A stretch of DNA of 64,000 nucleotides from Bacteroidales bacterium. Its GTDB lineage: Bacteria > Bacteroidota > Bacteroidia > Bacteroidales > Muribaculaceae. The number at the start of each line of letters is the position of its first letter. Position 1 is the first letter of the stretch. Position numbers and translations under genes: made by a program. Shown piece after piece: positions 55,340-62,751 of the stretch. The notes below the pieces were generated by a model that saw only the letters and a program-made list of their open reading frames with translations, was not told where the DNA came from and ran no database searches. Where the stretch lies: contig JAAVFL010000002.1 in the NCBI GenBank assembly GCA_014800795.1, forward strand, positions 62,001 through 126,000, read 5' to 3'.

Positions 55340-55978
55340 ATGGAGACCGCAGATCTTGACCAATATATACTCGACCACATATCGCCGGAGCCAGAGAACC
55401 TCAGGCGTCTGGGGCGCGACGTGCATCTCCGTCTGCTCTATCCGCGCATGTGCTCAGGGCATCTTCAAGGGCGCCTGCTCACAATGCTTACCGCCATGAT
55501 CTCGCCGCGGCGTGCCCTCGAGATCGGCACCTATGCCGGATATTCCGCACTCTGCATCGCCGAAGGGCTCCCTGAGGGGGGAACACTCGATACTGTGGAG
55601 ATAGACGACGAGATGGAACTGTTCATACGCCGGAGGCTCGGTGAATCCCCCTACGGCAATCGGGTCGCACTCCACATCGGTGATGTCGCGGAGGTGGCGG
55701 CCTCATTGTCTCCGGGCTACGATATGGTGTATATGGATGCCAACAAACGCACCTATCTCGCTACTTTCAACACTATCCTGCCTCTTGTGCGTCCGGGAGG
55801 TTTTATCCTTGCCGACAACACTCTCTGGGACGGGAAGGTGACCGATACGGCAGCGAACCATGACCCGCAGACACGAGGAATCGCCGAGTTCAACGACGCC
55901 ATAGCCGCCGACCCGCGTTTCGATAAAGTGATTCTCCCGCTGCGCGACGGGCTGACCCTTATCCGTGTGAAATCATGA
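55340..55978 (+). CDS. SAM-dependent O-methyltransferase (class I, caffeoyl-CoA-type fold)
   Basis: 212 residues. The SAM-binding motif is ALEIGTYAGYSALCIAEGL. The metal-site and catalytic acidic residues are in YDMVYMDANKRTYLATF and GGFILADNTLWDGKV, as in the bivalent-metal-dependent O-methyltransferase family. It overlaps ribF by four bases (ATGA), so the two are translationally coupled. The acceptor substrate is unknown. Confidence 0.92.
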   Translation: METADLDQYILDHISPEPENLRRLGRDVHLRLLYPRMCSGHLQGRLLTMLTAMISPRRALEIGTYAGYSALCIAEGLPEGGTLDTVEIDDEMELFIRRRLGESPYGNRVALHIGDVAEVAASLSPGYDMVYMDANKRTYLATFNTILPLVRPGGFILADNTLWDGKVTDTAANHDPQTRGIAEFNDAIAADPRFDKVILPLRDGLTLIRVKS

Positions 55979-56886
55979 GAGAGAAAGCAACCGCCACCCC
56001 ACGCCGTATAGCTGTTGTCGGTATGTTCGACGGAGTGCATGCCGGTCACCGTCATCTGCTTTCGCAACTGAAGGAGGAGGGACAGAAGATCGGGCTTTCA
56101 CCAATGGCCATTACCTTCTCCAACCATCCGCTCGAACTTATAGCGCCGGAGAAAGCTCCGGAATTGCTCACATCTCCCGGCCGGAAACGCCGGCTTATCG
56201 AGGAGTTAGGGGTGGAATGTGAGATGATCCCTTTCGATGAAAGGTTACGCACCACCACTGCTGCGGGTTTTCTCCGTACGCTGCGTGAACACTATGGGGT
56301 TGAGGCACTGGTGATGGGCTTCAACAACAGATTCGGTCACGCCGCTCCGCGCGATTTCAATGAATACCGCCGTCTCGGTGAAATATGTGGCGTCAACGTC
56401 GTGCCTGCTACGGAATATGCTCCGGATGGCAGAAAAATCAGTTCTACCGAGATACGCAGGCTTATAGCCGAGGGCGATGTTGCCACGGCAGCCTCGCTGC
56501 TCGGTCGCCCGTATACGATTGAAGGGATCGTGGAGGAGGGAAAACAGCTCGGGCGCACTATCGGATTTCCTACCGCCAACCTTCGTCCCGCCGATCCCCG
56601 TCAGCTTATTCCCAAGGGGGGAGTATATGCAACCTCGGCTCTCGGCTACCCCGCCATGACAAACATCGGTTCGCGTCCTACGGTCGACACCGCCGGCACT
56701 CCCACTATCGAGACACACATAATCGGCATGGATGCCGACCTCTACGGCAAGCCCCTCGCCATCGCTTTTCATCGCCGTCTGCGCGATGAGCGCCGTTTCC
56801 CGTCAATCGAAGCTCTTCGCTTTCAGCTCGCAGCCGACCGCGCCGCCGCTATGGAGGCTTATAAATCCGACACCCCGCCAACTTGA
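55975..56886 (+). CDS. ribF: Bifunctional riboflavin kinase / FAD synthetase
   Basis: 303 residues. The N-terminal FMN adenylyltransferase domain has VVGMFDGVHAGHRHLL, ITFSNHPLEL, VMGFNNRFGH and KISSTEIRRLIAEGDVATA. The C-terminal riboflavin kinase domain has RPYTIEGIVEEGKQLGRTIGFPTAN and GVYATSALG. It makes FMN and FAD from riboflavin. Its stop codon lies inside the first unit of an 8-bp tandem repeat (56883-56922). Confidence 0.97.
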   Translation: MREKATATPRRIAVVGMFDGVHAGHRHLLSQLKEEGQKIGLSPMAITFSNHPLELIAPEKAPELLTSPGRKRRLIEELGVECEMIPFDERLRTTTAAGFLRTLREHYGVEALVMGFNNRFGHAAPRDFNEYRRLGEICGVNVVPATEYAPDGRKISSTEIRRLIAEGDVATAASLLGRPYTIEGIVEEGKQLGRTIGFPTANLRPADPRQLIPKGGVYATSALGYPAMTNIGSRPTVDTAGTPTIETHIIGMDADLYGKPLAIAFHRRLRDERRFPSIEALRFQLAADRAAAMEAYKSDTPPT

Positions 56887-56922
56887 CATCTTGACAATTT
56901 GACAGTTTGACAATTTGACATC
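56883..56922. repeat. 8-bp tandem repeat TTGACANN, five copies
   Basis: TTGACA begins at 56883, 56891, 56899, 56907 and 56915, exactly every 8 bp. The variable dinucleotides TC, AT, GT, AT, TC are mirror-ordered. The ribF stop TGA lies in the first unit, and the next gene starts 26 bp beyond the array. Confidence 0.9.
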
Positions 56923-56947
56923 TTGTCCCTCCAAAAAAATAAATCAA

Positions 56948-57694
56948 ATGCCGATAAAATTCAGTTCAGCTCCCTCATACTTCTGGCTCAACGCATGGGT
57001 ACTTGCCAATGTCATAGAGATTGCCACGCAACGCTTCTGCGATCGGTTTGTTGATTACAAGATTGATCCAGGTCGCCGTCTCTATGATCAGATGACGCAG
57101 GCTGCCCGCTCCATTAGAGCCAACATAGCTGAAGGGTCCGGACGTCATGAGACATCTTTGGAAACCGAAATGCGCCTTACCGATGTGGCACGTGCAAGTA
57201 GCCATGAGTTAATGGGTGATTTCATGAACTATATGATGCGTCACTCCTTGTCGGCATGGGCAACAAGCGATAGCCGTTTCCAGAGTGTAATAAATCTTCA
57301 GCTTGACAGACCGGCTTATGGTGAGAATTTTATATCGGATGCCATAGAACATGTCTCAAAACAATGCGCGCGGTTTGACTGCTTCTTGGAGAGGGGCAGT
57401 GCTTCCGATGCCTCCAACTGTCTTGTAGTGCTATGTCTTAAAATCAATGCGATGCTGACCGGTATGCTCTTAGCTCAACTTCGCGACTTCAAGCAACAGG
57501 GTGGCTTCGCGGAAAACTTGACTCAAGCCCGCCTTGAAGTCCGTAAAGACATGGCGGCATCCGAAGGAGCTCCTGATTGTCCGCAATGTGGTAAACCTAT
57601 GCTTCGTCGCACTATCATGCGTGGAAGCAGACAAGGACAACAATTCTGGGGTTGTCCCGACTATCCCAAATGTGGCGGAACACGAAATATATGA
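56948..57694 (+). CDS. Four-helix bundle suffix-domain protein with topoisomerase-type zinc finger
   Basis: 248 residues from MPIKFSSAPSYF. The first 110 residues form a four-helix-bundle domain like those encoded by 23S rRNA intervening sequences (LYDQMTQAARSIRANIAEGSG). A helical middle follows. The C-terminus is a C4 zinc finger of the topoisomerase I type: CPQCGKPM ... FWGCPDYPKCGGTRNI. The fused layout matches the four helix bundle suffix family. Probably binds nucleic acid; no cellular role is known to me. It follows a tandem repeat and has more mixed codon use than its neighbours. Confidence 0.88.
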   Translation: MPIKFSSAPSYFWLNAWVLANVIEIATQRFCDRFVDYKIDPGRRLYDQMTQAARSIRANIAEGSGRHETSLETEMRLTDVARASSHELMGDFMNYMMRHSLSAWATSDSRFQSVINLQLDRPAYGENFISDAIEHVSKQCARFDCFLERGSASDASNCLVVLCLKINAMLTGMLLAQLRDFKQQGGFAENLTQARLEVRKDMAASEGAPDCPQCGKPMLRRTIMRGSRQGQQFWGCPDYPKCGGTRNI

Positions 57695-57760
57695 GGTAGT
57701 TCTATTTCATGTCTCCACCCCCTCCTTCCTACTTTTTTTGAAAAAATAATGTTCAGGTAA

Positions 57761-57790
57761 TTGGTTTATCAATATTAATGATTAACTTTG
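57761..57790 (+). promoter_or_regulatory. Promoter of the ADP-ribosylglycohydrolase-fold gene
   Basis: TTG (57761-57763), 19 bases, then TAACTTTG (57783-57790) match both Bacteroidetes boxes. The -7 box overlaps the operator at 57788-57807. The predicted leader is about 70 bases. Confidence 0.75.
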
Positions 57791-57807
57791 CGCAATCGTT
57801 TGCGCAA
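57788..57807. promoter_or_regulatory. LacI-type operator overlapping the -7 box
   Basis: Two TTGCGCAA palindromes (57788-57795 and 57800-57807) flank TCGT. The whole 20-bp site is a near-perfect palindrome centred on a CG step, as is typical of LacI/GalR-family operators. Position over the -7 box and start site suggests repression. Confidence 0.7.
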
Positions 57808-57865
57808 CATGTATCCATATTGATTTTTCAACTTTTTTATACCTTAAAACTATATCTTTCAGAAA

Positions 57866-59422
57866 ATGAGTAGCTTCAGTATTCCGGCATGGCTCCGCAA
57901 GGAAGTCTTAGCGATGGGGGCAACCGTTATGTCGCTTTCGGTTGTAACATCTTCATGTACCAAAGCGGAAGCAGTTCCGGATGAATTCACCATCACTAAA
58001 GAAAATCTCCTTGATAAAATCAAAGGAGGATGGGCCGGCCAGGTACTTGGATGCACCTATGGCGGTCCGACCGAATTCGTGTATCGTGGAACGATGATGC
58101 AGGACTATATTCCCATCAGATGGGACGACGGCTTCACAAAGCAGATGCTTCAGAACAATCCCTCGCTCTACGATGATATCTACATGGATCTCACGTTTGT
58201 AGATGTGATGGAGCGTTACGGCATCGACGCTCCGGTCGATTCCTTTGCGGTAGCTTTTGCCAATGCCGGCTACTATCTCTGGCACGCCAATCAGGCAGCC
58301 CGCTACAATATCCAGCACGGCATAATGCCCCCGGCATCCGGCCACTGGAAGAATAATCCTCACGCCAACGATATCGACTATCAGATCGAAGCCGACTACG
58401 CCGGTCTGATGTGCCCGGGTATGCCCAACTCCGCATCGGAAATCTCCGATAAGATCGGTCATATCATGAACTACGGCGACGGTTTCTATGGGGGAGTGTA
58501 TGTAGGCGCCATGTACTCGCTGGCATTCATATCCGATGATATTGAATTTATCGTTGAGGAAGCCCTCAAGACTATCCCCGCCGAGAGCGATTTCCATAAA
58601 TGTATGGCCGACGTGATCGCATGCCACAGGAAGAATCCCGACGACTGGAAGCAGGCGTGGTTCGAATGCGAGCGAAAATGGACAACCGACGTAGGCTGCA
58701 CCGAAGGCGTTTACATGCCTCTCGACATCGATGCTACAATCAACAGTGCTTATGTGATTATCGGTCTGCTTTATGGCGACGGCGACTTCGAGAAGACACT
58801 CGATATCTCCACCCGCTGCGGACAGGACTCCGACTGTAACCCGGCCACTGCCGGCGGTATCCTCGCCACTGTGCTCGGCTATAACAACATTCCCGAGAAG
58901 TTCAAGGTAACCCTTGGCGACGGAGCCGAAGACATCAACTTCGCATACACCGATATCTCGCTCAACAAGACCTATGATCTCAGTTTCAAGCATGCTCTTC
59001 AGATGGTGGAGCGCAACGGCGGTAAGGTCGAGGGCGACGACGTTGTAATCAAATGCCAGAAACCGGTGGCCGTGCCCTACGAAAAGAGTTTCGAAGGAAT
59101 CAAGCCTGCCGGCAAACAGGGGCTGCACCGCAATATGCCCTCCGAGGGCGATATAACGGTTACACTCGACTGTTCGGGTGTCGTATTCGCAGGTTATGTG
59201 GATTGCAGTGATAAAAGCTATGTGGCGGAGGTAGAAATGTATATCGATGGTGAGCTTGCCGAGACCGCGCAGCTACCGGCATCGTATCGCACCCGTCGTC
59301 TCGATCTCTTCTGGAAATACGACTTGCAGAAGGGTCCGCACACTTTCACTTTCAAATGGCTTAATCCTCAGGAGGGCGCTACAGTCCGTTTCACTGACAT
59401 AATCCTCTACGATCCCGAATGA
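57866..59422 (+). CDS. ADP-ribosylglycohydrolase-fold lipoprotein
   Basis: 518 residues with a lipoprotein signal ending VVTSSC; no acidic run follows, so a periplasm-facing location is possible. The ADP-ribosylglycohydrolase fold is shown by KGGWAGQVLGCTYGGPTEF, YDDIYMDLTFVDVMERYG and RCGQDSDCNPATAGGILATVLG (Asp321, Asp323), which give the two-magnesium site pattern in modified form. Residues 410-518 form a beta-sandwich tail (VTLDCSGVVFAGYVDCSDKS, GPHTFTFKWLNP), like a sugar-binding module. An exported location argues against reversing cytoplasmic ADP-ribosylation; a glycan or nucleoside substrate is possible. Controlled by a LacI-type operator. Confidence 0.87.
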   Translation: MSSFSIPAWLRKEVLAMGATVMSLSVVTSSCTKAEAVPDEFTITKENLLDKIKGGWAGQVLGCTYGGPTEFVYRGTMMQDYIPIRWDDGFTKQMLQNNPSLYDDIYMDLTFVDVMERYGIDAPVDSFAVAFANAGYYLWHANQAARYNIQHGIMPPASGHWKNNPHANDIDYQIEADYAGLMCPGMPNSASEISDKIGHIMNYGDGFYGGVYVGAMYSLAFISDDIEFIVEEALKTIPAESDFHKCMADVIACHRKNPDDWKQAWFECERKWTTDVGCTEGVYMPLDIDATINSAYVIIGLLYGDGDFEKTLDISTRCGQDSDCNPATAGGILATVLGYNNIPEKFKVTLGDGAEDINFAYTDISLNKTYDLSFKHALQMVERNGGKVEGDDVVIKCQKPVAVPYEKSFEGIKPAGKQGLHRNMPSEGDITVTLDCSGVVFAGYVDCSDKSYVAEVEMYIDGELAETAQLPASYRTRRLDLFWKYDLQKGPHTFTFKWLNPQEGATVRFTDIILYDPE

Positions 59423-59469
59423 AAAAATAACAAGGGCGATTAAAGTAAAACAGAGTGCTTGACATGGGA

Positions 59470-59511
59470 AAGGTGATTAAGGCAACTTAAAAAGTTTGCC
59501 TTAATCACCTT
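59470..59511 (+). terminator. 16-bp perfect stem-loop after the ADP-ribosylglycohydrolase-fold gene
   Basis: AAGGTGATTAAGGCAA (59470-59485) and its exact complement (59496-59511) are separated by 10 bases. It lies 48 bp past the stop codon. The region after is AT-rich without a clean T-run. Likely a terminator or 3-prime stabiliser. Confidence 0.6.
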
Positions 59512-59537
59512 GATTATTTATTATTGAGTATAAATCT

Positions 59538-59723
59538 TAAGTAAGTCGTGAAAATTATTTTATACTTTCAGGGAGTGTATTTTTGAGCGACTTTCGCTCG
59601 AAGATGAAGGAGTGTAGATGTCTACACGACTGAAGATGAGAGTGAAAAGCGCCAAAAAGATGCCGCTGAAAGTGTAAAATATCTATTTTGAACATATATG
59701 TAATAATTTTCATGACTTACTTA
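59538..59723. mobile_element. MITE-like structured element with nested inverted repeats
   Basis: The 22-bp ends (59538-59559 and 59702-59723) are inverted copies with one mismatch. Inside them a second pair (59555-59571 and 59666-59682) matches 15 of 17. The interior holds hairpins GAGCGA-CTT-TCGCTC (59585-59599) and GTGTAGA-TG-TCTACAC (59612-59627), and GAAGATGA twice (59600 and 59632). No coding frame is seen. It sits between convergent genes, ending 8 bp before the stop of the next gene. It may be a non-autonomous mobile element, a structured RNA or a bidirectional terminator. No clear target-site duplication is seen. Confidence 0.55.
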
Positions 59724-59731
59724 TAGGATAT

Positions 59732-60781
59732 TTAGTACATCGGGGTGAAGGGAGCCGACTTCTTCAGGTGGTCGTTGGCGCACCCTACGATCTGGGTCTC
59801 CTTCGAGGTGTCGAGCTTGAGCACCGGAGCGCCGGGGTAGAGATCGAGTTTCATAAGATCGATGTAGTACATGCCGGGGTTGGTGACGATGTCGAAGTAG
59901 TATCGGCGGTCGCGCAGCTGAGCGTATGAACGCCATTGGGTAGAGGATAGGTTGGGCTCACCTTCTATCATGTAGGTATAGGGCACAGATGCATCTTCTA
60001 CGATAGAGCGGGTGATGTTGACAGCCAGCGAGGGGTCGTCCACCTCCTTCACATGGTGGGCGAAATAGTTGGCACGCACGCAGCGGCTGGGGCTGGTGAC
60101 TGTGCCGGGAAGCATGTTTTTGCCGCCGATATTTTCCCAATAGTCGATGATAGCGGTCATTGCGGGCCAGTTGGGATCGTTGGTCATGGCGCGGTAATCG
60201 CCCATGTCGTAAACCTTCACTTCGCCGTTGTCGAACTCGAGGATAGCCGACTGTCCGCTGGCATCGGTTATGCCCCAGTGGAGGGCGGATACAGTACCGT
60301 TGTCGAACGTAGCTCCACCGATCGAGAAGTTGTGGGTTTTGAGTACATCCACTACCTCGGCGGTAGTGGCGTTCATATCGAGAAGCCACCCTACGAACAC
60401 AGCCAGCGACATCGGGGGGCGATCTTTGGTGTCGGCATTGTTATATACCGTACCCTTGCAGAACAGGCCGTTGATCACAAGGCCCATCTCGTTCATGCCT
60501 TCGGTGATTCCGCCGTCATAGCCCACGGCGTAAACCGCTCCGTATTTCGAAGTCCACTCTACGGCTCCGGGCGCGTCCGATCCTTTCTTCGCTATGCCGC
60601 GGGGATAAACATACAGATTCGTAGGGATAGGGGTCTTCCAGTCGAGCGACCGACCGACCACCATCAGAGAATCAAGACCTTTATATAGCACTCGCGAGCA
60701 GGCTGCGGCATCCGACGGAGCCATTCCGGCTGCTGCAAGCACCAATGCACTTGCCATAGCCGATTTGATGAACTTTTTCAT
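59732..60781 (-). CDS. Choloylglycine hydrolase / penicillin V acylase family amidase
   Basis: 349 residues, started at MKKFIKSAMASALVLAAAG; the upstream extension to 60880 is not protein-like. The signal peptide ends at AAA, exposing Cys28 as the N-terminal nucleophile. Arg44 and Asp47 in GRSLDW lie 16 and 19 residues after it, the spacing of bile salt hydrolases. ITEGMNEMGLVINGLF and SPSRCVRANYF carry further expected active-site residues. Probably periplasmic. Substrate may be conjugated bile acids, penicillin V, or N-acyl amides; sequence alone does not decide. It stands alone on the minus strand. Confidence 0.92.
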   Translation of the reverse strand: MKKFIKSAMASALVLAAAGMAPSDAAACSRVLYKGLDSLMVVGRSLDWKTPIPTNLYVYPRGIAKKGSDAPGAVEWTSKYGAVYAVGYDGGITEGMNEMGLVINGLFCKGTVYNNADTKDRPPMSLAVFVGWLLDMNATTAEVVDVLKTHNFSIGGATFDNGTVSALHWGITDASGQSAILEFDNGEVKVYDMGDYRAMTNDPNWPAMTAIIDYWENIGGKNMLPGTVTSPSRCVRANYFAHHVKEVDDPSLAVNITRSIVEDASVPYTYMIEGEPNLSSTQWRSYAQLRDRRYYFDIVTNPGMYYIDLMKLDLYPGAPVLKLDTSKETQIVGCANDHLKKSAPFTPMY

Positions 60782-60884
60782 TACAGTATATTTTTTTGTT
60801 ATTATTTCGTTATAAATCCCTCTTGTAATGATAACACATGTCGGTTCATATAGGTTTATGCCGTAGCCGAACTCGCTCACATTT

Positions 60885-60916
60885 TTTGCGTATTAGCCGC
60901 AAAAACGCTAATTTTG
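60885..60916 (+). promoter_or_regulatory. Promoter of the glycerophosphodiester phosphodiesterase gene
   Basis: TTTG (60885-60888), 20 bases, TAATTTTG (60909-60916): a full consensus match. An inverted repeat, TTTTTGCG (60883-60890) and CGCAAAAA (60898-60905), lies in the spacer and could be an operator. Confidence 0.8.
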
Positions 60917-60963
60917 TAGCTACAGGCATTATAGATTTACCCCGATATCAAAAAACGTATCCA

Positions 60964-61755
60964 ATGAATTTCCTTAAACTGACCGTTATTGCCGCTGTTA
61001 TGGCATCGGCTACCATGGGTGTTAAAAGCGCGACCACCGACAACTCACTGCAAACCCCGCAGGTAATCGCCCACCGTGGATTCTGGAAATCGGAAGGGGC
61101 TGTGCAGAATTCGCGTGCCTCTTTGAAAGCTGCTCTCGCGCTTGGGGTATACGGATCGGAAACCGATGTGTGGATCACCACCGACGGACATCTTATGGTG
61201 AATCACGACCCCACATTCGACGGCGTACGCCTTCAGGATGAATCTTCCGACATATGCACAGCCCTCACCCTCGGCAACGGTGAGAAAATGCCGCAGCTTT
61301 TCGAGGAGCTTGCCATTGTGTCGGAAAGCGGATCGCCGACAAAACTTATACTTGAGGTCAAGGATCACGGTAACCGTACAAACGACGTGCGCGCGGCCAA
61401 GGCTGCCGTGGCTGCCGTGCGTGCCGCCGGCCTGCAGGATAGGGTTGACTATATATCGTTCAGTACCGATGCATGCGAGACAATCATCGCCGAGGATCCC
61501 GATGCCCGCGTCGGCTATCTGAAGGGTGGATTCGCACCTGCTGAGCTTCATAAGAAAGGATATTCCTCCATCGCTTACCATATGAACGAGCTCCGCAACA
61601 ACCCTGCATGGGTGAAGGAGGCTCACGATTTAGGTATGAAAGTGAACGTATGGACAGTCAACACTCCCGAAGAAATGGCGGAGATGCGCGACAAGGGGGT
61701 GGATTACATCACTACCGACGATCCTCTCACTCTCATCTCTATTCTTGAAAAGTAA
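60964..61755 (+). CDS. Secreted glycerophosphodiester phosphodiesterase
   Basis: 263 residues, started at MNFLKLTVIAAVMASATMGVKS (signal peptide); the upstream extension overlaps the promoter. GDPD barrel: VIAHRGFW (His37, Arg38), GSETDVWITTDGHLMVNHDPTFDG with the metal-binding Glu/Asp and second His, LILEVKDHG, and the C-terminal KVNVWTVNTPEEMAEMRDKGVDYITTDDP. It hydrolyses glycerophosphodiesters to glycerol-3-phosphate and alcohol, probably in the periplasm. Confidence 0.95.
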   Translation: MNFLKLTVIAAVMASATMGVKSATTDNSLQTPQVIAHRGFWKSEGAVQNSRASLKAALALGVYGSETDVWITTDGHLMVNHDPTFDGVRLQDESSDICTALTLGNGEKMPQLFEELAIVSESGSPTKLILEVKDHGNRTNDVRAAKAAVAAVRAAGLQDRVDYISFSTDACETIIAEDPDARVGYLKGGFAPAELHKKGYSSIAYHMNELRNNPAWVKEAHDLGMKVNVWTVNTPEEMAEMRDKGVDYITTDDPLTLISILEK

Positions 61756-61813
61756 TGTTCATTCACTTTATTAATATATAAATTCCACTAAACAACCAAT
61801 TATTTTACAGATT

Positions 61814-62719
61814 ATGAGAAATTTAGCTACGTTGGCACTCGCTTCTCTCTCAATTTTTTCTATGGGAGCGGCTGCTCCAGTCGCATCTCCCGGCAAATAC
61901 CACGAACCGATCGGGATCGAGCGTCAGTGGCGTCACTATCATCCGGGCAAAATCAATTTTCAGATAACCTCGCCGGAAAAGGATGGAGCGAAGATTTACA
62001 GCAGCATAGTGTCTGACCCCGATTCCTATATCACCGACAATGCCCGTCGTGTGATTCAGACACTGTATTTTTCACCTGCCGACAGTATTCCGGATATCCG
62101 TGTGATCGACTACGTGGTCCGCGATTTCGACGGTATCTCTTACAAGAGTGGTGGAGGCGACAATGTGCGCATCGACTACAGCACCGACTGGATCGAGAAG
62201 AGCTTTGCCAATAATGACACTCTGAAGCTCGACTATGAAACCCGCGGTGTGATATACCACGAACTTACCCATGCTTTCCAGCTCGAGCCGAAAGGTTGCG
62301 GAAGCTACGACGGCAAGAGCCCCTACTGGGCGTTTATCGAGGGCACGGCCGATGCGGTTCGTCTGGCATGCGGCTGTTTCGAGCAGGATTTCGCTTCGAA
62401 GGACCGTCCCCGCGGAGGCAACTGGATGAGCGGCTACCGCATCACGGGCTATTTCCTCTACTGGCTGAACCAGAACAAAGACAAGGATTTTATACGCAAA
62501 TTCAACCGCACGGCGCTGGATGTCGTACCTTGGTCCTGGGACGAGGCTATGTACCATATCCTCGGACGTGATGAAAAGAATTCGGTAGCTTCGCTCTGGA
62601 ATGAATATATGGCCGCTGTCGGCGACGAGGAGGATGCAGCGAGAGCGCAGCCGGTTGTTGCTGAAGATCAGCAACCTGCCGAAAGAAAACACAGGAAAGG
62701 GAAACACCACCGTAAATAA
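61814..62719 (+). CDS. Basic secretory protein family metallopeptidase
   Basis: 301 residues with a signal peptide ending GAAA. The zinc motif H149-E-L-T-H153 lies in RGVIYHELTHAFQLEP. IEGTADAVRL and GGNWMSGYRITGYFLYWLNQ are typical of the plant-type basic secretory protein family (BSP). The C-terminal 40 residues are charged and lysine-rich (AERKHRKGKHHRK), likely disordered. Probably an exported protease. It lies 58 bp after the phosphodiesterase and 32 bp before the GH92, so these three may be one transcript. Confidence 0.88.
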   Translation: MRNLATLALASLSIFSMGAAAPVASPGKYHEPIGIERQWRHYHPGKINFQITSPEKDGAKIYSSIVSDPDSYITDNARRVIQTLYFSPADSIPDIRVIDYVVRDFDGISYKSGGGDNVRIDYSTDWIEKSFANNDTLKLDYETRGVIYHELTHAFQLEPKGCGSYDGKSPYWAFIEGTADAVRLACGCFEQDFASKDRPRGGNWMSGYRITGYFLYWLNQNKDKDFIRKFNRTALDVVPWSWDEAMYHILGRDEKNSVASLWNEYMAAVGDEEDAARAQPVVAEDQQPAERKHRKGKHHRK

Positions 62720-62751
62720 TCATTTTTGAACTGTCTGAACCTGTATAGGAA

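Noticed and set aside
60838-60963. N-terminal extension of the phosphodiesterase
   Set aside because: The extension covers the promoter at 60885-60916, and the internal Met starts a proper signal peptide.
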